From Streptomyces diastaticus subsp. diastaticus (GTDB taxonomy: Bacteria; Actinomycetota; Actinomycetes; Streptomycetales; Streptomycetaceae), in the NCBI RefSeq assembly GCF_011170125.1, contig NZ_BLLN01000005.1:2294001-2358000 (forward strand): a stretch of 64,000 nucleotides of DNA, in the 5' to 3' direction. A program made the translations under genes and the position numbers. Positions 8,944 through 16,769 of this stretch are shown here, one piece after another; positions within the stretch are counted from its first letter, which is position 1, and every line of letters starts with the position of its first letter. The notes beneath the pieces are model-generated. The model was given only the letters and a program-made list of their open reading frames with translations. It made no database searches and had not been told where the DNA came from.

Positions 8944-10346
8944 GCCCGCCCCCTGCTGATCACGTCGAGAAGCCAGGCCACGCCGTCCCCGGGCTCAGCC
9001 ACGCTGCGCCTGGCCTCCCGCGCGAGCTTCTCCAGGCTCGTCCTGAGCCTCTGGACGGAGTCGTCGAGCGACTCCTCGTCAAGGCTGTTCGACGCACGGG
9101 CGAATCCGATGTCGACGGTGCACTGCTCGATGTCCTGGCAAGCGTCATTCAGACGGTCGGACGCTGCCTGCTTCCGCTTACGCACACGCGCGTCCTTGCC
9201 AGCGGGTTCCAGAGCATCCTCAATCGCCGTCCGCGCGCCCCGCACGACTCGAGAAGCGCCCTCGGCCTCCGCGCCACCCCCGGCCCGCTCAAGCGCCATG
9301 GCCCGCAGGACCTCGTTGGTGAACGCCTGCGCCTCAAGATAGGGCTGGGCGCCCGTCTTCACCGTGCGCGTCATCCCCGGGATGCTACGTTCCTTAGGAG
9401 CGGATACCTCCCCCTTGAGGAACGACGGCAGACGAGTCCCCAGGTACCGGTCCCGGAAGTCCGATTCGATGAGACGCACATCGGTCTTGGAGAACTTCAG
9501 GGCGATCGCGGCGAGCCTGCTCTCCTTCATCAGGTCCGCACGGTCCCGGTTCTGCTTGGACTCTTTCACCCACGCCCGGTAAAGCTCACGCAGCTTCTCC
9601 TTGGCATCCTCAAAGTCAAGAAGCTGCAACTGGACGGCGCCGGCACGCGACCTTCTACGCAGGTCCTCAAGCGTCGAGAGGATCCACATATCCGCTTCTA
9701 CGGTTTCAGCACGCTTGCGGAAAATCTTCGCGATCTCTGCGACCGGGCGCCCCAGCTCCAGCAGTTCCTGCATCGCGATAAGCTCGTTGATATACGAGTA
9801 GTCACGCCGCTTATCCTGGCGGAGCTGCAGCGAGAGTTCCACCGCATTGATATCCGCCCAGGTGCAGGAGGCCGGCAGCACCCCTACGCGGATATGCGGA
9901 ACGCCCAGCTTCCTGAGTGCGGCGGCACGGGTGTTGCCGTTCACCAGGACGCCTTCCCTGGTGATCAGGCCGGGCTCGTTCTGCCGGTGCTCCTTGAGGC
10001 TGTCCTTCAGTTCCTCGAACGCGGGGTCCTGCCTGGAGGGATCATCCGGCTTGGCCTGCAGGAGACCCTGCAGGTAGTCCTGGCTCTCCGGGCTCCAGGG
10101 ATCGTCTTCCAGCCGGCTGTCCTTCTCCGGACTGAAACTCCGCTGGGCCCGGATGCGGTGGGTGGCAGGGTTGAGGTAGAGATCCGCCACCGGCATGTCG
10201 ATAACCTCGACGACCGTCGGCTGGGTCCGCCACTCGACGGTCAGGGTCTCCCTCAAGCCCTGACCGGTCGCCGCCTCCTTGAGACGTCGGTCCACGGTCT
10301 CGCGGTTCTCCGCGGCGCGAGGCGGCTCGCCGAAGTCCTTGCTCAT
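8940..10346 (-). CDS. ParB-N-like protein, coupled to the helicase
   Basis: A 468-residue protein with an N-terminal segment resembling the ParB/Srx nucleotide-binding fold. Residues 45-60 (VVEVIDMPVADLYLNPATHRI) look like the first ParB strand, and the signature loop reads VLVNGNTRAAALRKLG (134-148), where ParB has GERRxRA and related defence proteins have DGQHR. The following helical part (AEIAKIFRKRAETVEADMWIL) resembles a ParB helix-turn-helix. The last 200 residues are charged and helical, without known motifs. It has no ParA partner, no parS role is expected, and it overlaps the helicase start. I suspect a site-recognition or NTP-driven switch in a defence complex; nuclease activity is possible but not shown. 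Confidence 0.7.
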   Translation of the reverse strand: MSKDFGEPPRAAENRETVDRRLKEAATGQGLRETLTVEWRTQPTVVEVIDMPVADLYLNPATHRIRAQRSFSPEKDSRLEDDPWSPESQDYLQGLLQAKPDDPSRQDPAFEELKDSLKEHRQNEPGLITREGVLVNGNTRAAALRKLGVPHIRVGVLPASCTWADINAVELSLQLRQDKRRDYSYINELIAMQELLELGRPVAEIAKIFRKRAETVEADMWILSTLEDLRRRSRAGAVQLQLLDFEDAKEKLRELYRAWVKESKQNRDRADLMKESRLAAIALKFSKTDVRLIESDFRDRYLGTRLPSFLKGEVSAPKERSIPGMTRTVKTGAQPYLEAQAFTNEVLRAMALERAGGGAEAEGASRVVRGARTAIEDALEPAGKDARVRKRKQAASDRLNDACQDIEQCTVDIGFARASNSLDEESLDDSVQRLRTSLEKLAREARRSVAEPGDGVAWLLDVISRGRA

Positions 10347-10375
10347 GTTTTCCTCCGAAAGAAACAGCCAGGATC

Positions 10376-10401
10376 TGGGCGGGGCCGACCGGCCCCGCCC
10401 A
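10376..10401 (-). terminator. Hairpin between the HNH-like and ParB-like genes
   Basis: TGGGCGGGGCCG (10376-10387) and its exact complement (10390-10401) form a very GC-rich stem with almost no loop, right after the HNH-like stop codon and 30 bases before the ParB-like start. It would end or attenuate transcription coming from the HNH-like gene. Confidence 0.55.
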
Positions 10402-10425
10402 GGATGAAAGAGAGGAGCGGATTTT

Positions 10426-11103
10426 CTAGATCCCGAGAACCGCGCGGACCCGCTCGCGGGACTCAGCAGGGAGCGTGCAGTAGGACGCCCAGATCTCTTC
10501 GACCTTGCTGAAATCCCTCTGGTCGTTCTTCATCCACGAGATGAGCACGTCGCGCTCAAAGCCACCAAGGCCAGAGATCTTCAGCTCGATATTCTCAAAC
10601 TCCACCTTCAGCCCGCGGCCGCCCACGCGACAGCGATTGCACTCGGCGACGAGTTCGATCTTCTCCGTGCCGTCGGCCTGACTTACCGGCCTACGGGCGA
10701 TGTCGATCTGCGCGGCCTCAAGTCCGTCGCTGTACTCCCCGCCGGCCGCGATACCGCATGACCGGCACATGTTGCCGTCGGCGACAAGGACTTCACGGCG
10801 GCGCTTGTCCGTGATGGAAGCGCGCGGGGAACTGCCGCCGCTGCCGGGCTTCCACACCTCCTCGCCGGCCAGCACGAAGCGCTGCTCATGCTGGCCGAGC
10901 GTGACGTCCTCGCGGTTCGTATGGATCTGCCACCCGCGGCGGCGCAAATCACGTACGCGGCGATCCGCCTGGGCGACGCCGGGAAAGGCGCCGGCCACGT
11001 CTGTCTTGGTGAAGGTATTGCCCTCACCGATGACCTGGACCAGCCACAAGGCCGCCCGCTTCATCGTTCCGAGCTTCGGATCGGTCCACTCCGGCATACC
11101 CAT
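10426..11103 (-). CDS. Winged-helix/HNH-like zinc protein of the defence cluster
   Basis: A 225-residue protein in two parts. Residues 15-85 resemble a winged helix (FTKTDVAGAFPGVAQADRRVRDLRRRGWQIHTNREDV), a DNA-binding module. Residues 100-165 carry two zinc knuckles, CRSC (113-116) and CNRC (155-158), spaced as in HNH nucleases. Between them, however, the place where an HNH enzyme has its Asp/Glu-His pair reads LEAAQIDIARR (129-138 or so), without the expected catalytic histidine. It may therefore be an unusual HNH nuclease or an inactive DNA reader. ATG at 11101-11103 was taken; an ATG two codons later is possible. It heads the minus-strand genes and is divergent from the XRE regulator. 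Confidence 0.65.
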   Translation of the reverse strand: MGMPEWTDPKLGTMKRAALWLVQVIGEGNTFTKTDVAGAFPGVAQADRRVRDLRRRGWQIHTNREDVTLGQHEQRFVLAGEEVWKPGSGGSSPRASITDKRRREVLVADGNMCRSCGIAAGGEYSDGLEAAQIDIARRPVSQADGTEKIELVAECNRCRVGGRGLKVEFENIELKISGLGGFERDVLISWMKNDQRDFSKVEEIWASYCTLPAESRERVRAVLGI

Positions 11104-11339
11104 ACCGCACCCCCTGAGAATCGGTCAGCCAGTCAGCGCGCCGGGGGAGGCCAGGCAGCGGGGCCTGCCCCGGCGGTCGCCACAACCATGACCCGGCCAC
11201 CCAGGGCAATTCCAGCTCCCGGAGACTTTCACCGGCTCGCGTAAGTCACACCGGCCCTGGAGCCCTTTCCCTGACCCACGGCTTCTTCGACAATCAGGCC
11301 CTTAACCTGTTCTGGCGTACCGCCCGAAGAGAGGATGCC
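11104..11339. promoter_or_regulatory. Divergent promoter region between HNH-like and XRE genes
   Basis: This 236-base gap separates two divergent starts in the accessory cluster and must hold promoters for both. I see no clear operator repeats. The segment just before the XRE start has GAGAGG about eight bases upstream of GTG as its ribosome site. Confidence 0.4.
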
Positions 11340-12101
11340 GTGGCCCCGAGAACGCAGAGCTGGAAGGCCTTCCCGCCAGAATGCCCCGACGAGAAGCGCT
11401 TGCTCGCCACCTGCCTGCGCAAGGTGAAGGACTGCACGGATCTCACGCAGCAGCAGGTCGCTGCGGAATGCGGGATCGCCACGAGCACACTGAACGGCTA
11501 CCTCAACGCCCGGAACCAGCCAACGTCAGAGATGCTCCGCCGGATCTACCACGTCGTAAAGAAGGACGCCGACCTGTCCGGAGTCCTCCTTCCGCACTCC
11601 CTGCGTGAGCTGGAGGCGATACTTTCCAGCCAGACCGACGACCTTCGTCCAGCCAGCCAGAAGCCGGCCGTCCGGATCTCGCACCGGAGCCACGGCACGA
11701 AGTACGCCCGGCGGCGCAGATCGCGGGCGAACAAGCGTGTGCGGGTGCCGGTCCCCCCTCAAAGGGGGGACCGGCACCCGCACACGGTCCTGGGTGAAGG
11801 CTGGACGGGCCTGGAGACACTCATCGACCGCCTTCTGCGGCATCAGACGCAGGACGCCTTCTTCATGATCTGGCAGTCCGCGATGACTCTCCCGGCTCCC
11901 GAGATTCCCAACGTGGTCGCGTCGTGCCGTTCAGCCGGGCTCTCCGACGCCGCTGACGCCGTGATCACCAATGCCGCGCGCAGGGACCTGGAGGCCGTCC
12001 TGCTCATAGCTGCGTGCTTCCACGAAGCCCACCAGTACGAGGACGCCACGCTGCTTCTCAGCTCCGCCACCGTGGCGGCCAGCGCCGCACGGGGCAGTTG
12101 A
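11340..12101 (+). CDS. XRE-family transcriptional regulator
   Basis: A 253-residue protein with a helix-turn-helix at about residues 33-70 (LTQQQVAAECGIATSTLNGYLNARNQPT), the XRE/Cro type found next to many restriction-modification genes. GTG at 11340 is preferred because GAGAGG lies upstream; the ATG five bases before is in another frame. The middle (residues 110-150) is strongly basic and is encoded partly by a perfect 51-base hairpin (11736-11786). The C-terminal 95 residues (LIDRLLRHQTQDAFFMIWQSA onwards) are helical. It faces away from the HNH-like gene and is the natural candidate for controlling the cluster. Target genes are inferred from position. Confidence 0.8.
   Translation: MAPRTQSWKAFPPECPDEKRLLATCLRKVKDCTDLTQQQVAAECGIATSTLNGYLNARNQPTSEMLRRIYHVVKKDADLSGVLLPHSLRELEAILSSQTDDLRPASQKPAVRISHRSHGTKYARRRRSRANKRVRVPVPPQRGDRHPHTVLGEGWTGLETLIDRLLRHQTQDAFFMIWQSAMTLPAPEIPNVVASCRSAGLSDAADAVITNAARRDLEAVLLIAACFHEAHQYEDATLLLSSATVAASAARGS
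11736..11786. repeat. Perfect 24-bp inverted repeat inside a coding region
   Basis: The arms 11736-11759 and 11763-11786 are exact reverse complements with a three-base loop (caa). The inner part is CCCCCCT/AGGGGGG. The element begins exactly on a codon boundary of the XRE gene and is 51 bases long (17 codons), so it keeps the frame. It looks like a terminator or inserted palindrome lodged within the gene. Confidence 0.9.
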
Positions 12102-12272
12102 CCGCTGGCCACGCTCAGCGCCAGGTGGGGCCGCCGCCTGTCGGGAAGCCTCAGTTCCGCGCCGGCGCGAGAATTCGGCACGCCGCCCTCTCGTCGGCAC
12201 GTCCTCGAAAAGGGGAGACCGCCTGTCCCCCGCCGGCTCGGGCATCGCTGTCACAGCCACGCCAGGCAACCC

Positions 12273-13241
12273 TCACCCCCGGAACGTCGCCCGGTAGTTC
12301 CGCGGTGTGGTCCCCAGGGCCGCGTGGAAGTGGTGGCGGAGGGAGACGTCGGTGCCGAACCCGCAGGCGGTGGCGATGCGGTCGATGGTGTGGTCGGTCT
12401 CCTCCAGGTACTGGCGGGCTCGGTCCAGGCGGCGTTCGGTGAGCCAGCGCAGAGGGGTCTGGCCGGTTTCCTGACGGAAGTGGCGGGTGTAGGTGCGTAC
12501 GCTCATCGCGGCCCGGGCGGCGAGGTCGGCGAGGGTGAGGGGCTCGGCGAGGTGGTCGAGGGCCCAGGCGCGGGAGGAAGCCGTGGAGGCGGCGCCCTGT
12601 TCGGGGACCGGGCGGCGGATGTATTGGGCCTGGCCGCCCTCCCGGTGCGGCGGGACCACGGTGCGGCGGGCCACGTCGGCGGCGGTGGCGGCGCCGTGGT
12701 CGCGGCGGATGAGGTGGAGGCAGAGGTCGATGCCCGCGGCCTCCCCCGCCGAGGTGAGGATGTCGCCCTCGTCGACGTAGAGGACGTCGGCGTCGACCTC
12801 GACGCGGGGGTGGGCCCGGGCGAGGCGGTCGGCGGAGAGCCAGTGCGTGGTGGCGCGGCGCCCGTCGAGGAGGCCGTACGCGGCGAGGACGAAGGCGCCG
12901 GTGCAGACGGAGGCGAGGCGGGCGCCGGCAGCCCGGGCGGCGTCGAGGGCGGCGCGGAGGTCCGCGGGGAGGGGTTCGCCGGCGAGGTGTTCGTCCTGTT
13001 CGTGGGAGGCGGGGACGAGGAGGGTGCCGGCCTCGGCGAGGATCCCGGGTCCGTGCGGCGCGTGCACGGGGAAGTCGGCGTCGGTGCGGACGGGCCCGGG
13101 GCGGGTGGCGCAGGTGCGGACCTCGTAGAGGGGGGTGCCGTCGGTGGCGCGGGCGCTGCCGAACAGTTGGTGGATCAGGCCGAGTTCCATGGGGAGGACG
13201 CCGTCACGGATGAGGACGGCGACGCGGTGCGGGGCGGGCAT
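12273..13241 (-). CDS. GlxA/FtrA-type AraC regulator with DJ-1/PfpI domain
   Basis: A 322-residue regulator with an N-terminal DJ-1/PfpI (glutamine amidotransferase-like) domain and a C-terminal AraC helix-turn-helix. The first domain shows RVAVLIRDGVLPMELG and the nucleophile-elbow cysteine in RLASVCTGAFVLA. The second shows LADLAARAAMSVRTYTRHFRQETGQTPL and IDRIATACGFGTDVSLRHHFHAALGTTPRNYR, both AraC helices. ATG at 13239-13241 starts MPAPHRVAVL. It is divergent from an MFS transporter 150 bases away, a common pairing in which the regulator controls the exporter. The pair sits between the defence genes and vsr; whether it arrived with them is unknown. Confidence 0.9.
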   Translation of the reverse strand: MPAPHRVAVLIRDGVLPMELGLIHQLFGSARATDGTPLYEVRTCATRPGPVRTDADFPVHAPHGPGILAEAGTLLVPASHEQDEHLAGEPLPADLRAALDAARAAGARLASVCTGAFVLAAYGLLDGRRATTHWLSADRLARAHPRVEVDADVLYVDEGDILTSAGEAAGIDLCLHLIRRDHGAATAADVARRTVVPPHREGGQAQYIRRPVPEQGAASTASSRAWALDHLAEPLTLADLAARAAMSVRTYTRHFRQETGQTPLRWLTERRLDRARQYLEETDHTIDRIATACGFGTDVSLRHHFHAALGTTPRNYRATFRG

Positions 13242-13390
13242 GGCGGGTCCTGTCGGTGGGTGGCCTGGGCCGGTGACCGGCGCGTTCCGCGGTCCGTGGG
13301 GGCTCTGCCCGGCACTGGGTGGCCGTAATCTTTTGTTGGCTGTCGTTCTGGCCACTGCCGTGCGCCGGGGGCGCGCGGGAACGTCGTGGC

Positions 13391-14638
13391 ATGGCCATTT
13401 CCTCATCCCGTCAGGGTTTCCGACAGGGCCGAGCGGTCCACGGCTGGAGGGTCGTCGCCGTGGCGGGCGCGGCGATCGTGGCGGCCGGGGCGTTCACCAC
13501 CTTCGGCGGGCTGCTCCTGGTGCCGCTGCACGAGCAACGGGGCTGGTCGCGGGCGTCGATCGGAGCGGCGTTCGCGGTGAGCATGGTGCTGTACGGGGTG
13601 ACGGCGCCGTTCGCTGCGGCGCTGATGGACCGGCTCGGGGTCCGGCGCGTCGTCGTGGGTGCGCTGCTGCTGGCAGGTGGCGGGGCGGCCGGTTCGGTGG
13701 TGGCCGGGTCACCCGCGCAGTGGACGGCGGCCTGGGGGCTTGGGGTGGGGCTGGGGACGGGCGCGGCGTCGACCGCGCTGGCGGCGAGCGTGGCCGAGCG
13801 GGCCGGGGCCGGGCGGCGCGGTCTGGTGGCGGGACTGCTGACGGCGGCCGGGGTGGCCGGACAGTTCGTCTTCCTGCCCGTGCTCGCCAGGGTCGTCGAG
13901 GAGTACGGGTGGCAGGCGGCCGCCTGGGGCCTGGCGGGCACGGCGGTGCTGGTGGCGGAGTGTGCCCTGGTCGCGCTGCGGGAGGTACGGGCGCCGGCCG
14001 GCGTGAGAGAGGCGGGCGCCGGGGCGCCGGGGGTCGTCGGCCGGACCCTGCGCGTCCTCGCCGCCTCCACCCGGCGCCCGGCCTTCTGGCTGCTGGCGGG
14101 GGTGTTCGCCGTCTGCGGCGCCTCGACCAACGGCCTGCTCTGGAACCACTTCACCCCGGCCGCGCACGACCACGGCATACCCGCCACCTCGGCCTCGGCC
14201 CTGCTGGCCGTGGTCGGTGTCTGCAACGTGGCCGGAACCGTAGCCGCGGGCCGCCTCACCGACCGGGTCGACGCCCGCCGCGTCCTGGCCGCCTGCTTCG
14301 GCCTGCGCGCTCTGACCCTGGTGGCCCTCCCCCTGCTCTGGTCGCCCTCGGTCGGGGTCCCGCTGGTGGCCTTCGCCGTCCTCTTCGGCCTGCTGGACGT
14401 GGCGACGGTGCCCCCGACCCTGGCTCTGTGCCGCGTCCACTTCGGGTCGGACGGGGTGGTCGTCTTCGGCTGGGTCAACGCCGCCCACCAACTGGGCGCG
14501 GGCACCATGGCCCACCTCGGCGGCCTGGCCCGAGACCTCACCGGCTCGTACGACCCGGTGTGGGTGGGGGCGGGCGCGCTGTGCGCGGGGGCGGCGGTGC
14601 TGGCGGGGGTGGTGCGGAGTGAGGCGTCGGGGCGATGA
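13391..14638 (+). CDS. Major facilitator superfamily transporter
   Basis: A 415-residue polytopic membrane protein with about twelve hydrophobic segments. The first halves of both MFS repeats are visible: the loop 2-3 motif DRLGVRRVVVGAL near residue 85 and the equivalent TDRVDARRVLAACFG near 295. This topology, with FTTFGGLLLVPLHEQRGWSRASIG early on, resembles the monocarboxylate/oxalate-formate type of MFS exporters. ATG at 13391 was chosen over an upstream in-frame start because the first transmembrane segment follows it properly. The substrate is unknown. The neighbouring AraC-type gene, read the opposite way, is the likely regulator. The 163 bases after it lead to vsr. Confidence 0.88.
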   Translation: MAISSSRQGFRQGRAVHGWRVVAVAGAAIVAAGAFTTFGGLLLVPLHEQRGWSRASIGAAFAVSMVLYGVTAPFAAALMDRLGVRRVVVGALLLAGGGAAGSVVAGSPAQWTAAWGLGVGLGTGAASTALAASVAERAGAGRRGLVAGLLTAAGVAGQFVFLPVLARVVEEYGWQAAAWGLAGTAVLVAECALVALREVRAPAGVREAGAGAPGVVGRTLRVLAASTRRPAFWLLAGVFAVCGASTNGLLWNHFTPAAHDHGIPATSASALLAVVGVCNVAGTVAAGRLTDRVDARRVLAACFGLRALTLVALPLLWSPSVGVPLVAFAVLFGLLDVATVPPTLALCRVHFGSDGVVVFGWVNAAHQLGAGTMAHLGGLARDLTGSYDPVWVGAGALCAGAAVLAGVVRSEASGR

Positions 14639-14801
14639 CGGGCGCGTGCGTCCAGCGGCGGTGGCAAGCCCTCCGCGAAAGTCTCGCGTTGCATCGCCGG
14701 AGCGCCACTGCCACGGGTCTTACAGTGGAACCGGCGGGTCCGCCTTCCGCGCACGCGTCCGAATAACAGGCCGACGTCCTCCCGACCGCTTAGGACCAGA
14801 C

Positions 14802-15266
14802 GTGACAGCGCAGCCACCCTCCTCCCCGTGGAAGCCTCCCGCGGGATCGTGGGCGTCTTCGGCTGGCCGACGCCGGAACATGCAGGCCATCCGCAGCCGT
14901 GACACCTCTCCCGAAATGGCCGTCCGACGCCTCGTACACGCCCGGGGCCTCCGCTACCGCGTATCCAGCCGCCCCCTGCCCGCACTACGGCGCACCGCTG
15001 ATCTGGTGTTCCGCCCGGCGAGGGTGGCCGTGTTCATCGACGGCTGCTACTGGCACGGGTGCCCCGAGCATTACGTGCCCCCGAGAACCAACAGCGGCTA
15101 CTGGTCGGACAAGGTGCTGCGGAACGTCCGCAGAGACCGGGACACCGACAACGCGCTGCGCGAAGCAGGCTGGACCGTGCTCCGCTTCTGGGAACACGAG
15201 GCACCTGACGCCTGCGCCCTCCAGATCACAACGACCGTTCAGCGCCTGCGGCGAGGGGTTGACTGA
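14802..15266 (+). CDS. vsr: Very short patch repair endonuclease (Vsr)
   Basis: A 154-residue Vsr endonuclease, close to the usual length. Vsr nicks 5' of the T in T:G mismatches left when 5-methylcytosine deaminates at a methyltransferase site. Readable signatures are RNMQAIRSRDTSPEMAVR (residues 25-42), the catalytic Asp in TADLVF (Asp67), the zinc/active-site block VAVFIDGCYWHGCPEH (76-90) and LRFWEHE (127-133). The GTG start at 14802 is supported by AGGAC a few bases upstream and by length. It is separated from the cytosine methyltransferase by nearly 8 kb, but methyltransferase-Vsr partnership is well known, so I link them functionally. It ends the accessory island. Confidence 0.93.
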   Translation: MTAQPPSSPWKPPAGSWASSAGRRRNMQAIRSRDTSPEMAVRRLVHARGLRYRVSSRPLPALRRTADLVFRPARVAVFIDGCYWHGCPEHYVPPRTNSGYWSDKVLRNVRRDRDTDNALREAGWTVLRFWEHEAPDACALQITTTVQRLRRGVD

Positions 15267-15359
15267 GACGCGGCACCCACGGCTCCGCCGTCCGGCGGTG
15301 GGAAGGCGATGCTGAGCTGCCAGGAGCCGCCTGGGCGGGCGCCCCGGAACTCGCCCCCG

Positions 15360-16769
15360 TCACGCCCCCAGCCCCCGCGACACCGTGTGAATCACCAGCC
15401 CCGCCAGGGACCCCACCACCGTGCCGTTGATGCGGATGAACTGGAGGTCGCGGCCGATGTGGGCCTCGATCTTGCGGGAGGTGTGTTCGGCGTCCCAGCT
15501 CGCGACGGTGTCGGTGATGAGGGAGGTGATCTGGGCGCGGTAGTTGGTGACGACGTAGGCGGCGGCGGACTCGGCCCAGCCGTCGACCTTGTCCTGGAGT
15601 CGCGGGTCGGCGGACATGCGGTTGCCGAGGGAGAGGAGGGCGGCGCGGGCACGCAGGCGCAGTTCGCTCTGTTCGTCCTCGGCGGCGGCCACGATCATGG
15701 CGCGGACGGCGGACCAGGCGGAGGCGATGAGGTCCTGGACCTCGGGGCGGTGGATGATCTCGGACTTGAGGCGTTCGACGCGGGCGCGGGTGTCGGGGTC
15801 GGTGCGCAGGTCGGTGGCGAAGTCGGCGAGGAAGGTGTCGATGGCGGCGCGCGCGGGGTGGTCGGGCATGTCGCGCATCTCGGTGAGGAAGCGCAGGAGT
15901 TCCTTGTAGACGCGCTCGCCGACGCGCTTGTCGACGAAGCGCGGCGTCCAGCCGGGGGCGCCGCCCTGGACGGCGTTCATCACCTGGTCACTGTGGAGGA
16001 CCAGCCAGTCGTGGGCGCGGGAGCAGACCAGGTCGACGACGCGGCGGTGGCCGCCGTCCTCGACGATCCGCTCCAGCATCCGGCCGAGGCCCGGCGCGAT
16101 CTCCTGGGCGTCGGCGCGGCGGGTGACGGCCTCGCCGACGACGGCCTGGACGTCGTTGTCGCGCAGGACGGTGAGGGCGCCGCGCAGGGCGGTGGAGAGT
16201 TCGGAGGTGACACGGTCGGTGTTCTCCGGGTGGGCGAGCCAGGTGCCGACGCGACTGCCGAGCCGCAGGGCGTGCAGCCGGGTGCGGATGACGTCCGGGG
16301 AGAGGAAGTTCTCGCCGACGAAGGCGCCGAGCGAGGCGCCGAGCTGGTCCTTCTTGCGCGGGATGATCGCGGTGTGCGGGATGGGCAGGCCGAGCGGGTG
16401 GCGGAAGAGGGCGGTGACGGCGAACCAGTCGGCGAGCGCGCCGACCATCCCGGCCTCGGCCGCGGCGGCGACGTACCCCGCCCAGGCGCCGGCGCCGGAG
16501 TGCTCGGCCCAGGTGGCCAGGGCGTAGACGACGGCGACGAGGACGAGCAGGCCGGTGGCGGTGACCTTCATGCGGCGGACGCCGCGCCGCTTCTCCTCGT
16601 CGGCGGCGGTGAAGGCCATCGGGTCCACGCCGGCCCCCGGAGCGCCCGCCGCGCCGCCGAGGAGGGCGCCCAGGGCACCGCCCCGTGGCGCGCCCCCGCC
16701 GCCGCGCTGCTCACCGGGGCCCGTCCCCCGCGCCCTCGCGCCCTCGCCGCTGCGGTCGTCCTCTGCCAT
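15360..16769 (-). CDS. DUF445 family membrane protein
   Basis: A 469-residue protein of the DUF445 (YjiN-like) family, function unknown. After a low-complexity Gly/Ala/Arg N-terminus there is a hydrophobic segment (TATGLLVLVAVVYALAT, around residue 70), then the family's hallmark EAGMVGALADWFAVTALFRHPLGLPIPHTAIIPRKKDQLG (about 103-145), a long helical domain, and a final hydrophobic segment with INGTVVGSLAGLVIHTV. It is therefore anchored at both ends. It stands alone on the minus strand and is the right conserved flank of the accessory island. The 441 bases upstream (16770-17210) are described separately. Confidence 0.9.
   Translation of the reverse strand: MAEDDRSGEGARARGTGPGEQRGGGGAPRGGALGALLGGAAGAPGAGVDPMAFTAADEEKRRGVRRMKVTATGLLVLVAVVYALATWAEHSGAGAWAGYVAAAAEAGMVGALADWFAVTALFRHPLGLPIPHTAIIPRKKDQLGASLGAFVGENFLSPDVIRTRLHALRLGSRVGTWLAHPENTDRVTSELSTALRGALTVLRDNDVQAVVGEAVTRRADAQEIAPGLGRMLERIVEDGGHRRVVDLVCSRAHDWLVLHSDQVMNAVQGGAPGWTPRFVDKRVGERVYKELLRFLTEMRDMPDHPARAAIDTFLADFATDLRTDPDTRARVERLKSEIIHRPEVQDLIASAWSAVRAMIVAAAEDEQSELRLRARAALLSLGNRMSADPRLQDKVDGWAESAAAYVVTNYRAQITSLITDTVASWDAEHTSRKIEAHIGRDLQFIRINGTVVGSLAGLVIHTVSRGLGA

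Noticed and set aside
5681..11103. Assigning the cluster to DISARM, BREX or Dnd
   Set aside because: No DUF1998 or phospholipase D protein (DISARM), no PglX/PglZ/BrxC (BREX), and no DndA-E or SspB-D proteins could be read.
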